This document shows positions 35,578 to 45,484 of a stretch of 64,000 bases of DNA, piece after piece. Every line of letters starts with the position of its first letter. Positions within the stretch are counted from its first letter, which is position 1. The notes below the pieces were generated by a model, which searched no databases, had not been told where the DNA came from, and saw only the letters and a list, made by a program, of their open reading frames with translations. Source of the stretch: Paraburkholderia largidicola (GTDB lineage: Bacteria > Pseudomonadota > Gammaproteobacteria > Burkholderiales > Burkholderiaceae); NCBI RefSeq assembly GCF_013426895.1, contig NZ_AP023175.1, forward strand, positions 1,550,001 through 1,614,000, given 5' to 3'. Made by a program: the position numbers and the translations under genes.

Positions 35578-36459
35578 ATGAGCACGCACGACACGACGCC
35601 CGCATTGTGCGAAATCGACGATCTGCGCATTGCGTTCCGCACGCACGACGGCACGATGAACGAAGCGGTGCGCGGTCTTTCGCTGACGCTGAACAAGGGC
35701 GAGCGGCTTGGCATCGTCGGCGAGTCGGGATCGGGCAAGTCACTGACGGGGCGCGCGCTGCTGGGACTGTTGCCGCCCGCCGCGCATTGCACGGCGAAGA
35801 CCATGCGCTTCGACGGAAGCGATCTGCTCGACATGCGCGCCGACAAGCGACGGAAGTTGTGTGGTCAGCAGATGGGCATGATCCTGCAAGATCCGAAATA
35901 CTCGCTGAACCCGGTGATGACCGTGGCGCAGCAGATGCGCGAAGCATTCGCCCTGCATGAGCCGAAGCTGAGCCGGCGCGCGATGCGCGAGAAGATCATC
36001 GCCGCGCTCGAGGCCGTGCACATCCGCAACCCGGAGCGCGTCGTGGATTCGTACCCGCATGAGCTTTCGGGCGGCATGGGGCAACGTGTGATGATCGCGA
36101 TGATGGTATCGACGGGGCCGCGCCTGTTGATCGCCGACGAACCGACCAGCGCACTCGATGTGCTCGTGTCGATGCAGGTACTGGCCGTGCTCGACGAGAT
36201 GATCGAGAAACATGATACTGGCCTCATCTTCATCAGCCACGACTTGCCGCTCGTGATGTCGTTCTGCGACCGCGTGGTGGTGATGTACGCGGGGCGCGTC
36301 GTCGAAACCTGTGCGGCGCGCGATCTCGTTCATGCGCAGCATCCTTATACGCGCGGCTTGCTTGCGGCGAATCCGCCGCTTGCCAATCCGCCCGCCGAGT
36401 TGCCCGTTCTCTCGCGCGATCCCGCGTGGCTCAACGATGTGCAAGGAGCACCCGCATGA
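35578..36459 (+). CDS. ddpD: dipeptide ABC transporter ATPase 1
   Basis: 293 residues. Walker A GESGSGKS, signature LSGGMGQRV, Walker B LLIADEPTSALD and the H-loop ISHDLPLV are intact. The C-terminal oligopeptide-transporter extension (HPYTRGLLAANPP) places it in the DppD/OppD group. The stop overlaps the next start (ATGA), implying coupled translation. Confidence 0.95.
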   Translation: MSTHDTTPALCEIDDLRIAFRTHDGTMNEAVRGLSLTLNKGERLGIVGESGSGKSLTGRALLGLLPPAAHCTAKTMRFDGSDLLDMRADKRRKLCGQQMGMILQDPKYSLNPVMTVAQQMREAFALHEPKLSRRAMREKIIAALEAVHIRNPERVVDSYPHELSGGMGQRVMIAMMVSTGPRLLIADEPTSALDVLVSMQVLAVLDEMIEKHDTGLIFISHDLPLVMSFCDRVVVMYAGRVVETCAARDLVHAQHPYTRGLLAANPPLANPPAELPVLSRDPAWLNDVQGAPA

Positions 36460-37223
36460 TCGATGTCGATGCAGTGACCGTGCGTTTCAAGACGGCCGCA
36501 GGTGCCGTGGATGCGGTACGCAATGCGAGCTTTCATGTCGCGCAAGGCGAAGTATTTGGACTTGTCGGCGAGTCGGGTTCCGGGAAGTCGACGATCCTGC
36601 GTGCATTGAGTGGGCTCACGCCGATCGCGCAAGGCACGATGCGTATCGCGCAGCACGAGCAGCCGGCGCAAAAGCGCGATGTGCAGATGGTGTTTCAGGA
36701 CCCGTATGGCTCGCTGCATCCGCGCTTCACCGTCGATCAGACATTGCGGGAGCCGTTACGTATCAATGGAATCGATCGGCATGAAGAGCGGATCGTGAAT
36801 GCACTGCGTGAAGTGGGGTTGAATGCGTCGTTTCGGTTTCGGTATCCGCATCAGTTGTCGGGTGGGCAGAGGCAGCGGGTTGCGATTGCGCGTGCGTTGA
36901 TTGTCGAGCCGCGTGTGTTGTTGCTCGATGAGCCGACCTCGGCGCTCGATGTGTCCGTGCAGGCTGAAATTTTGAACCTGCTTAAGCGGCTGCATCGGGA
37001 GCGTAATCTGACGATGATTCTTGTCAGTCACAATTTTGCTGTGGTCGGGTTTTTGTGTTCTCGCGTCGCGATTATGCGAAATGGTGAGATTGTCGAGGAA
37101 CTCGATATCGAGCGCGTTCGCGCGCAGCAGGTTGAGAGTGAGTATTCGCGGAGTCTTTTGCTTGCCACGGGCGGTTATCGACGCAAGGCTGTCGAGGGGA
37201 TTGGGGTTGATGCTTCGCTGTGA
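36456..37223 (+). CDS. ddpF: dipeptide ABC transporter ATPase 2
   Basis: 255 residues from ATG 36456 (AAGGAG upstream). Walker A GESGSGKS, signature LSGGQRQRV, Walker B VLLLDEPTSALD, H-loop VSHNF. DppF/OppF type, somewhat short at the C-terminus. From about 36780 to the stop the coding strand shifts to G/T-rich codons (for example GTG, TTG, GTT, CGG), unlike the C-ending codons of the first half, just before the palindromic repeat cluster. Confidence 0.93.
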   Translation: MIDVDAVTVRFKTAAGAVDAVRNASFHVAQGEVFGLVGESGSGKSTILRALSGLTPIAQGTMRIAQHEQPAQKRDVQMVFQDPYGSLHPRFTVDQTLREPLRINGIDRHEERIVNALREVGLNASFRFRYPHQLSGGQRQRVAIARALIVEPRVLLLDEPTSALDVSVQAEILNLLKRLHRERNLTMILVSHNFAVVGFLCSRVAIMRNGEIVEELDIERVRAQQVESEYSRSLLLATGGYRRKAVEGIGVDASL

Positions 37224-37257
37224 GCGAAATATGTTCCAGGGTTTTGGGTTTTTTGGG

Positions 37258-37526
37258 TTTTCGCTGGCATCCGCGGTTTGTTAACGCGCTTCACGCGTCG
37301 CCCCTGTGCGGGGCGGTACCTACGTTTTTGGTTGTCGGCGACGCTGGGTTGTTTGCCCGTGTTTTCGCTGGCATCCGCGATTTGCTTTCGTGCTTTAAGC
37401 GTCGCCCCTGTGCAGGGCGGCACCTACGTTTTTGGTTGTCGGCGACGCTGGGTTGTTTGCCCGTGTTTTCGCTGGCATCCGCGATTTGCTTTCGTGCTTC
37501 AAGCGTTGCCCCTGTGCGGGGCGGCA
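37258..37526. repeat. 104-bp tandem repeat abutting palindromic repeat copy 2
   Basis: Units begin at 37258, 37362 and 37466 with TTTTCGCTGGCATCCGCG. The period is exactly 104 bp for both the start and the downstream CCTAC landmark (37319, 37423, 37527). Each unit holds the outer flank of the palindromic element (CGCCCCTGTGCGGGGCGG-like) followed, in units 1 and 2, by an extra ~35 bp (GTTTTTGGTTGTCGGCGACG and on). Unit 3 runs straight into the element's left hairpin. It looks like tandem expansion of one end of the element. Confidence 0.9.
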
Positions 37527-38072
37527 CCTACTTTTCTTTGCCGCCGCAAAGAAAAGTAGGCAAAAGAAAGCGGCTCACACCGCCAGTGCTAGTTCCTGCC
37601 TGAGAGCCCCCAAAGGTTCTTACGCTTCACACGGCAACCACGTGACCCACGTTCGTTGCCAGCGCGCTTGCGGTGCGCCTCACCCGCTTCACGCTCCCGC
37701 ACTACAGCACGCCGTACCAGCTATTCCACCGCCGCCCAGGTGGCAAACTGTGTGTCGGCCATTCGTGCTGCACACGCCTTACTTCGGACCTGTAACGCAC
37801 GCGTTCCACGCTGTAAGAGCGCCACGCTATACGACGGGACCACCTACACACAGTTTGCCACCTGGGCGGCACAGACCATTCGCTGCCGCTTGCTCAAGTA
37901 CGGGTATTCGAAGCGGGTGAGGCATACATTCGAATCGATGGCAACGAGAACTGGCCAAGGCACTGCCGAGTGAAGCGTGGGGACGTTGGGGGCCCGTGGA
38001 TAGGAACATGGGCTGGCGGTGTGAGCCGCTTTCTTTTGCCTACTTTTCTTTGCGGCGGCAAAGAAAAGTAGG
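37527..38072. repeat. large nested palindromic repeat, copy 2 (inverted relative to copy 1)
   Basis: 546 bp bounded by the same 34-nt hairpins (37527-37560; 38039-38072), with inner 24-bp inverted repeats (37731-37754; 37847-37870). The left arm resembles the reverse complement of copy 1's right arm and vice versa, and the asymmetric core is likewise inverted; so the whole element, not just its core, is in opposite orientation. It lies between the stops of convergent ddpF (37223) and the MFS gene (38190). No protein is convincingly encoded. Confidence 0.93.
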
Positions 38073-38189
38073 TGCCGCCCCGCACAGGGGCAACGCTAGC
38101 GAACCAATAACATCACGCGGACGCCAGCGCAAACACAAGCAAACCAAACACAAAGACAACCCGCCCATGCGCTGCAAGCAAAAAACACT

Positions 38190-39554
38190 TCACTCCACCG
38201 CTGGCGCAAATTCAACCTCTTCGAGCCTCAACTCCCTCGCACGCCCCGCGACGACAAACACACCCGCCGCAGCAATCGCCGCTGGCACCGCCAGCAAACT
38301 AAACACCGATCCAAACTGCCAACCCAGCCCCATCAACGTCGCGCCCACGAGCGCCCCCGCCACACCACCAATCCGCCCCACCCCAAGCATCCACGCGACG
38401 CCCGTAGCCCGCCCTTCAGTCGGATAAAAACTCGCAGCGAGCGCCGACATCGACGTCACAGCGGACGTCACAACCGTGCCCGTCAGAAAGATCAGCGTAC
38501 CGAGCCAAACCTGATGCCCAAGACCGCGCCCCACGAGCATAACCAGCACGGCCGCCATGACATACGTGCACGCAATGACGCGATTCGCCCTGAAACGGTC
38601 CATCAACCAGCCTACACTCAGATTGCCGAGCACACCACCAAGCGGAAACAGCGAAGTCATCAGCGCCGCGTTCTGCCCGGAGAAGCCAGTGTCCTTGAAG
38701 AGCGTAGGCAGCCAGTTAGTCAACAGGTAATAGATCAACAGCCCCATGAAATACGCAAGCCACAGCATCAACGTGCCGAAGCGAAACCGCGAAGAAAGCA
38801 CCACGCGCAATGCAGACCCGCGATGTTCAACCAACTGCTCACCCGTAACGAACCGGCATTCGCCAAGACGCGCGTCCTTCGCAACACGCGAAAGTACCCG
38901 CGCAATGCTCGCGTCGCCGCGCTTTCTCGTCACCATGAATTGCGCGGATTCAGGCAACAACAGAATAAGCACGAGCGTCAACGCGATCGGTCCAACTCCG
39001 CCTGCAACAAGCACGCTATGCCAGCCGAAATGCGGAATAAGCCACGCGGACGCGATTCCGCCAATCGCAAGTCCGCACGAAAAGCCGCAGAACATGGCAT
39101 TCACGGCGACCGCGCGAATACGGGCTGGTGCGTATTCGGACATCAAGGTCACCGCGTTGGGCATCGCGGCGCCGAGTCCGAGTCCTGTCATGAAGCGCAG
39201 TGCGGTCAGCGACTCAATCGAGTTCGCCCGTGCCGCAGCGAGACTCCATAAGCCAAAGAAAAACACCGATAAAACCAGCACTGTCTTGCGGCCGACGCGA
39301 TCGGCCAACGGCCCCGCGCCCAATGCGCCAATGCCCAGCCCGACGAGCGCGGCGCTCATCACGGGCCCCAGCGCCGCGCGCGTGACGCCCCAGTCCAGCA
39401 CCAGCGAAGGCGCGATGAAACCGACTGCGGCCGTGTCGAAGCCATCGGCCGCGACGACCAGAAAACAGAGGACAAGTATCGTCCATTGAAAAGGCGAAAA
39501 ACGTTGGCTGTCGATGAAGTTCTGCACATCGACCGTGTGTTTGGGCTGCTGCAT
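38190..39554 (-). CDS. MFS transporter, aromatic acid:H+ symporter (AAHS) type
   Basis: 454 residues with 12 membrane segments. AAHS-type motifs are ADGFDTAAVGFIAPSLV in segment 1 (the Asp needed in PcaK-type carriers), GPLADRVGRKTVLVLSVF in loop 2-3, and the loop 8-9 block GGVLGNLSVGWLMDRFRA. Likely imports an aromatic or alicyclic carboxylate. ATG 39554 follows AAGGAG. It is the promoter-distal gene of a minus-strand cluster with the NIPSNAP, flavoprotein and SDR genes. Its 3' end is G/T-biased on the coding strand toward repeat copy 2. Confidence 0.9.
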   Translation of the reverse strand: MQQPKHTVDVQNFIDSQRFSPFQWTILVLCFLVVAADGFDTAAVGFIAPSLVLDWGVTRAALGPVMSAALVGLGIGALGAGPLADRVGRKTVLVLSVFFFGLWSLAAARANSIESLTALRFMTGLGLGAAMPNAVTLMSEYAPARIRAVAVNAMFCGFSCGLAIGGIASAWLIPHFGWHSVLVAGGVGPIALTLVLILLLPESAQFMVTRKRGDASIARVLSRVAKDARLGECRFVTGEQLVEHRGSALRVVLSSRFRFGTLMLWLAYFMGLLIYYLLTNWLPTLFKDTGFSGQNAALMTSLFPLGGVLGNLSVGWLMDRFRANRVIACTYVMAAVLVMLVGRGLGHQVWLGTLIFLTGTVVTSAVTSMSALAASFYPTEGRATGVAWMLGVGRIGGVAGALVGATLMGLGWQFGSVFSLLAVPAAIAAAGVFVVAGRARELRLEEVEFAPAVE

Positions 39555-39624
39555 TGCGTGTCTCCTTGAATGCGTCTGATACTTCCTGCGCATGTATCTG
39601 ATGTCGCTGCCTGTTCTTTTTCTT

Positions 39625-39963
39625 CTAGCGCAGCGCGGTAAGGCTTCTGAATTCGACGCGCCGGATAATCCTGCTTTCCTGCGCGACGATCAGATGCGCC
39701 GATGCCTGCAAATAGGCGGGCCATTCGGGGTCCGCGTCGCGTGCGGTACGGCGCTGGTCGTAATCGCCAATGCTCTCGTAGCCCCACAGATGCACGACCT
39801 GGTTGAGCGCACCGATATCGCTCATATAGAAACCAACCGGCGCGCCGAGGTACTTCAACTGAATCGGCATCGCAAGACGATCGAATACTTCGATGAACTC
39901 CGCCATGCCGCGCGGCCGGATCGTGTAAATGCGATGGTCGACAAAAGGTTTGCCGCTACTCAT
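39625..39963 (-). CDS. NIPSNAP family protein
   Basis: 112 residues: VDHRIYTIRPRGMAEFIEVF at the start, VVHLWGYESIGDYDQRRTAR in the middle, a dimeric alpha+beta-barrel pattern. Function in bacteria is unknown; genes of this family often travel with catabolic oxidoreductases. It lies 11 bp after the flavoprotein stop, so it belongs to the same transcript. Confidence 0.88.
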   Translation of the reverse strand: MSSGKPFVDHRIYTIRPRGMAEFIEVFDRLAMPIQLKYLGAPVGFYMSDIGALNQVVHLWGYESIGDYDQRRTARDADPEWPAYLQASAHLIVAQESRIIRRVEFRSLTALR

Positions 39964-39974
39964 GGTTCTATCCT

Positions 39975-41732
39975 CTATACCGTTTCGGATTGGCGCTTCT
40001 GTTGCGCGCTCGCCGCGTTGTCCGCGATACCCGCCAGGCGTCGTCCCGTGATGTAGCCGAAGGTCATGATCGGGCCGAGCGTGATGCCAGCGCCCGGATA
40101 GTTGCCGCCCATCACGCTCGCGCGGTCATTGCCGACTGCGTACAACCCGTCGATCACGGCGCCGCGCGCATCCAGCACCTCTCCCGTAACGGCCGTGTTG
40201 ATACCGTCGAAGGTTCCCAGGTCGCCCATCACGACTTTGAGCGCGTAGTAAGGGCCGTCGCCGATCGGTGCGACGCAAGGATTGGGCTTGCATTCGGGAT
40301 CGGCGAGATATTGGTTGAACGATGTCGAACCGCGCCCGAACTGGGGGTCTTCGCCGCGCACTGCGCTTTCGTTGTAGATGCGTACGGTGGCTTCGAGTGG
40401 TTCGGCATCGATGCCCGCGCGTTGTGCGAGTTCGGCAAGCGTGCGCCCTTTGACCAGATAACCATTGCGCAGCAGTGGCCCCAGAGGCACCGGCGCTGGC
40501 TTTGCGTAACCGAGTCCGTACTTGCGAATCGTCGCGTGATCGCAGATCAGCCACATCGCCGTGTCTTTTTCGCCGCGACATGCTTCGATCATCGCCGCGC
40601 CAACGTCGTGATACGAGTTCGCTTCGTTCGTAAAGCGCCTGCCTTTGCGCGTCACGCCGATGATGCCCGGCTTGTAGCGATCCAGCAGATGCGGAAACAC
40701 ACCGAACGTGCCGTCGCGCATCGGCACCCGCGACACAGGCATCCACGCAGCGGGCTGCGGATAGCGTATGGGCACCTGAGCGCCGACGCTTTCGGCCATG
40801 CGCGCGCCGTCGCCCGTGTTGCCTTTCGGCACGGGCGAACAATGCTCGCCGCCGCGCGTCACATGCGGATACGCTTTGGCAATGCGCGCGATGTCGTGCG
40901 AGAAGCCGCCGCATGCAAGCACGACGCCACGCCGCGCAGCGATACGCATCTCGCCTTGCGGACCTTTGACGATCGCGCCCGTTACGCGATTGTCCGAGAG
41001 CGTGAGTTCCTGCGCAGCCGTATTCGTGTGAATCGGAATACCCAGCGAAAGCGCTGTTTTCGCGAGCCGCGCCGCCAGCGCATTGCCGCTCGTGATCTGC
41101 ACACCGCGCCGATAAAGGGCGAGATCCTTCAGATGGCTCGCCAGGCGTTTCGCCACATAGGCGGCGGACTTGAGCGAGCGCGTCGCGTTGAAGAAATGCT
41201 TGAGATCGGCATTCGACGAATTGAACATCATGCCGATGAACGTGATCGTCTTTAGCGGCGGACGCAGACGCGCAATGTCGTCGCCAAGCCCTCGCGCGTC
41301 ATACGGTGCCGCGACCACCGAACGACCGATATCGACGCCGCCTTGCACATTCGGGTGATAGTCGGGATAGAGCGTCGGCACGAATTTGACTTCCGTTTCG
41401 CGTTCGAAGAAATCGAGCATGTGCGGGCCGGTGTCAAGGAATGCATCGACGGCCGCTTCGTCGTAGAACGCGCCTGTTTCGTTGCGCATATACGTCTTCG
41501 CAGCCTCGCGAGTATCGTTCACGCCGTTCGCGCGTGCGTGCCGGTTGCCCGGTATCCACAGCACGCCGCCCGAGAACGCCGTCGTACCGCCGAAATACGC
41601 TTCCTTTTCGATCACGACGACATCGAGCCCGTGCTTGCGCGCCGTGATCGCCGTCGATAATCCGCCGGCGCCCGAGCCGATGACGAGCACATCGCACGTC
41701 AGTGGCGCGGGTGATTGGGTGTTGGAATTCAT
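39975..41732 (-). CDS. FAD-dependent dehydrogenase, 3-ketosteroid-delta1-dehydrogenase-like
   Basis: 585 residues. FAD dinucleotide motif VLVIGSGAGGLSTAITARKH (about 15-34), then EKEAYFGGTTAFSGGVLWIP, typical of KSTD/fumarate-reductase flavoproteins. C-terminal FAD-binding block GLYAVGNDRASVMGGNYPGA. KSTD-type enzymes remove two hydrogens next to a ring ketone. Beside an SDR, an aromatic-acid transporter and pobA, a cyclic-ketone carboxylate (such as 4-oxocyclohexanecarboxylate) is a plausible substrate; a steroid substrate is less likely because no other steroid genes are present. Confidence 0.9.
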   Translation of the reverse strand: MNSNTQSPAPLTCDVLVIGSGAGGLSTAITARKHGLDVVVIEKEAYFGGTTAFSGGVLWIPGNRHARANGVNDTREAAKTYMRNETGAFYDEAAVDAFLDTGPHMLDFFERETEVKFVPTLYPDYHPNVQGGVDIGRSVVAAPYDARGLGDDIARLRPPLKTITFIGMMFNSSNADLKHFFNATRSLKSAAYVAKRLASHLKDLALYRRGVQITSGNALAARLAKTALSLGIPIHTNTAAQELTLSDNRVTGAIVKGPQGEMRIAARRGVVLACGGFSHDIARIAKAYPHVTRGGEHCSPVPKGNTGDGARMAESVGAQVPIRYPQPAAWMPVSRVPMRDGTFGVFPHLLDRYKPGIIGVTRKGRRFTNEANSYHDVGAAMIEACRGEKDTAMWLICDHATIRKYGLGYAKPAPVPLGPLLRNGYLVKGRTLAELAQRAGIDAEPLEATVRIYNESAVRGEDPQFGRGSTSFNQYLADPECKPNPCVAPIGDGPYYALKVVMGDLGTFDGINTAVTGEVLDARGAVIDGLYAVGNDRASVMGGNYPGAGITLGPIMTFGYITGRRLAGIADNAASAQQKRQSETV

Positions 41733-41765
41733 GATGACTGTCTCCTGCCAGATGTCTTTTGGTTG

Positions 41766-42596
41766 CTAGCGCGCCGGGTTGGCCTTTGCGTCGTAACCGG
41801 GTCGCGGCACCAGGTCCATCAGCATGCATTCCAGTCCGCCGTCGACGACGAGTTCCGTGCCATTCACGTAGCCCGCACGCGGGCTCGCAAGAAAGGCGAC
41901 CACTTCCGCGATATCGACCGGTTCGCCGATACGGCGGCTCGCCGTCATCGCGCTGCGGCGCTGTTCGACATCGCCTTGTGTGTAGAAAGACGCCGACAGC
42001 GGCGTGCGGATCATCCCCGGACAAACCGCGTTGCTGCGCACGCCGCGCGGTCCCCACTCGGCCGCGATCTGCTTCGACAGCATCGCGACGGCTGCCTTGC
42101 CGGGGCTATAAGCGCCGCTCCAGGTCTGCGGATGATGCGCAGCCACCGACGCGACGTGCACGATGCTGCCCGCGCCCTTGCGCAACATCGCGCGGCCGAA
42201 TGCCTGCGAGCACAGCATGTAGCCGGTGAGATTGACTTGCAGCATCGCGTTCCATGCATCGAGCGCGATGTCTTCGATGCCACCTGGCCGCAACAGCCCC
42301 GCATTGTTGACGAGCACATCCGCTGCGCCGAGTTTTGCTTCGACGCTTGCCGCTGCCGCTTCGACGCTTTTTACGTCGCCGATATCGCAGGCGAATGCAA
42401 ACGCTTCGATGCCGTTCGCGCCAAGTGTCTGAGCGAGGTCTTCGCACTTGCCTGCTTCGCGGTCCAGCAACGCGAGACGCGCGCCGCTTTCACCGAGCAC
42501 CTTCGCAATCGCACTGCCTATGCCGCCCGCTGCGCCCGTGACGACACAGACCTTGTCATTCAATGCGAGCCATTCGGCGCTGTTTTGTTTAGTCAT
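41766..42596 (-). CDS. short-chain dehydrogenase/reductase (classical, NAD-type)
   Basis: 276 residues from ATG 42596 (GGAG 6 bp upstream; ATG 42608 overlaps that site). TGAAGGIG cofactor motif, Asp in LLDRE indicating NAD(H), NNAG, catalytic Ser (ASVAAH) and YSPGK, with a C-terminal YVNGTELVVDGGL. It is first in the minus-strand cluster. In the proposed pathway it would oxidise a ring alcohol to the ketone used by the flavoprotein. Confidence 0.92.
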   Translation of the reverse strand: MTKQNSAEWLALNDKVCVVTGAAGGIGSAIAKVLGESGARLALLDREAGKCEDLAQTLGANGIEAFAFACDIGDVKSVEAAAASVEAKLGAADVLVNNAGLLRPGGIEDIALDAWNAMLQVNLTGYMLCSQAFGRAMLRKGAGSIVHVASVAAHHPQTWSGAYSPGKAAVAMLSKQIAAEWGPRGVRSNAVCPGMIRTPLSASFYTQGDVEQRRSAMTASRRIGEPVDIAEVVAFLASPRAGYVNGTELVVDGGLECMLMDLVPRPGYDAKANPAR

Positions 42597-42601
42597 CCCA
42601 A

Positions 42602-42659
42602 TCTCCATGTACTTATCTTTATCGGCGAACCCCGAAAGGGTCTGCTCGGTTCATGGAGA
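42602..42659. promoter_or_regulatory. inverted repeat in the divergent SDR/araC-type promoter region
   Basis: TCTCCATG (42602-42609) and CATGGAGA (42652-42659) are perfect inverted 8-mers 42 bp apart in the 145-bp region between the SDR and the AraC-type regulator. The left arm coincides with the SDR ribosome-binding site. It is a candidate operator or looping site; the regulator that binds is inferred, not shown. Confidence 0.4.
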
Positions 42660-42741
42660 AAAGTATAGGGACGCGCCGCTCGTCGAGATTGGACAAAGAG
42701 CACGCATCGCAGGACAATCCGTACACGGCAGAGGAAATAGC

Positions 42742-43635
42742 ATGAGGAAAATCCCTAACTACGATTTGTACGGCGAATCCGCGCGGCCACCGTGGTTCGA
42801 CGCGTTCAATTTCGAATGGATTCCCGAGCGCAGCCGGCCCAACGACTGGCATATCGCCGCGCATCGGCACGACGCGTTGCTGCAGGTTCTGTACATCCGA
42901 AGCGGCAGCGGGCATGTCGTGATCGAAAGCGAGAAGCACGCGCTCGCGCCGCCGTGCATCGTCGTTTTGCCCGCGCAAACGGTGCATGCTTTTGTGTTTT
43001 CGCCCGAGATCGACGGGCTAGTGATTACGGCTGCGCAGCGCGCGCTGGAGTCGATTTCGAAGGCGGTGTCGCCGGGGCTGCTGCCCGTATTTCAGCGCCC
43101 TGCCGTGATCCCCGTGAAGGCGTCAGCGGGCGACGACACCTTGATGCCGCTTTTTACGCTGCTCGAACAGGAATACCGCGGCAATGCACGCGGCCATATC
43201 GCCGCGGGCATGTCGTTGATGATTGCACTTTTCGTGCAAGTGGCGAGATTGGGCGACGCGGCGGCGATGCCCGCGACGAGCGCCGTCGCCGACCGTCGAA
43301 GCGGGCAGATCAAGCGCTTTCGCGAACTGGTTGCCACGCATTTCCGCGAGCATCGCACTGTCGAGTTCTACGCGGAAAAGCTCGGCATTACGACGGCGCA
43401 GCTAAGCCGCATTTGCCGCGACGAACTCGGCCATTCGCCGATGTCGCTCGTGAATGAACATCTGATACGCGAAGCGCAGCGCGATCTCGTCTATTCGGGC
43501 CTGACGATCAAGCAGATCGCGCACGCGCTCGGTTTCGAAGATGCGGCGTATTTCAGCCGCTATTTTCGCAAGCAGACGGGCGCGACGCCGAAGGAATTCC
43601 AGGCCGCCGCGCACACCGATCTGTCATTGAACTGA
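42742..43635 (+). CDS. AraC family transcriptional regulator (PobC/PobR-like)
   Basis: 297 residues. N-terminal cupin-like sensing domain (WHIAAHRHDALLQVLYIRSG, about 36-55) and C-terminal double HTH (YAEKLGITTAQLSRICRDEL and IKQIAHALGFEDAAYFSRYF, then RKQTGATPKEF). This N-terminus resembles regulators of 4-hydroxybenzoate hydroxylase. It is divergent from the SDR-flavoprotein-NIPSNAP-MFS cluster and tail-to-tail (11 bp) with pobA, so it may control both. The start has GAGGAAA. Confidence 0.9.
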   Translation: MRKIPNYDLYGESARPPWFDAFNFEWIPERSRPNDWHIAAHRHDALLQVLYIRSGSGHVVIESEKHALAPPCIVVLPAQTVHAFVFSPEIDGLVITAAQRALESISKAVSPGLLPVFQRPAVIPVKASAGDDTLMPLFTLLEQEYRGNARGHIAAGMSLMIALFVQVARLGDAAAMPATSAVADRRSGQIKRFRELVATHFREHRTVEFYAEKLGITTAQLSRICRDELGHSPMSLVNEHLIREAQRDLVYSGLTIKQIAHALGFEDAAYFSRYFRKQTGATPKEFQAAAHTDLSLN

Positions 43636-43646
43636 ATGCGTGCCGC

Positions 43647-44843
<1,197 letters not shown>

Positions 44844-44907
44844 TTAGCGCTTTAGCGCTTACTCCCGTCCCATGCAAAAAAAAATGTTTGCACTGCGTGG
44901 TGCGTGT

Positions 44908-44925
44908 CTTTGATGTGCGTCAAAG
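44908..44925. promoter_or_regulatory. palindrome upstream of pobA
   Basis: CTTTGA (44908-44913) and TCAAAG (44920-44925) pair around TGTGCG, about 90 bp upstream of the pobA ATG. A direct repeat, AGCGCTT TAGCGCTT, lies at about 44848-44862. Either could be an activator site; assignment is by position only. Confidence 0.35.
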
Positions 44926-45098
44926 TGTGCCGTCGGCGCCTCTATCGAGCAACGCAATAGCGTGAATAAGCGTTATCTCAATTTGAGATAGTGCATGGCT
45001 GCGGGTTTTCCCTGAGAAAGCAAACGCAGCTTTGGTGGAAGCGAATTGTTGGCTTATCTTTACTGAGCGGTCCCACAAGCAAACAAGGAGAAGCAATC

Positions 45099-45455
45099 AT
45101 GAAGATCCGCAACGTCCTGACGCTGCTCGCTGTCGCCGGTTGCGTCATGCTCACGTCGAACGTGTACGCGCAAGCCAGCGATTCGATGTCGATGGCCTCC
45201 ACTCCGGCGGCACCTTCGAAGAAGGCGACTCCCGCAGACAAGAAACTCGGCCGCGATGTGCGCAAGGCGTTGTCGAAGGCGCCCGGCTTCAACGTATCGA
45301 ATGTCTTCGTGAAAGCGCGCGGCGGCGCGGTGGTGTTGTCGGGCAGCGTCCCCGATGGAGCGCAGATTCCGCAGGCAGCAGAAGTGGCCAAGGGCGTACC
45401 CGGCGTCACGTCGGTCAGCAACAAGCTGACGTTGTACTCGCACGGAAACAACTAG
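45099..45455 (+). CDS. exported BON-domain protein
   Basis: 118 residues. Signal peptide ends SNVYAQA (about residue 26); a Lys-rich segment follows, then one BON domain (LGRDVRKALSKAPGFNVSNV, VVVLSGSVPDGAQIPQAAEV, GVPGVTSVSNKL). BON domains bind phospholipid surfaces; the protein is probably periplasmic and stress-related. Strong AAGGAG before ATG 45099. It converges with the molybdenum hydroxylase genes. Confidence 0.9.
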   Translation: MKIRNVLTLLAVAGCVMLTSNVYAQASDSMSMASTPAAPSKKATPADKKLGRDVRKALSKAPGFNVSNVFVKARGGAVVLSGSVPDGAQIPQAAEVAKGVPGVTSVSNKLTLYSHGNN

Positions 45456-45484
45456 ACCGTTGCAGCAGGCGAGACGGGGTAACG

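Noticed and set aside
39975..41732. Steroid degradation (true 3-ketosteroid dehydrogenase)
   Set aside because: No other steroid-ring or side-chain genes are present; the neighbours are an aromatic-acid transporter, an SDR and pobA.
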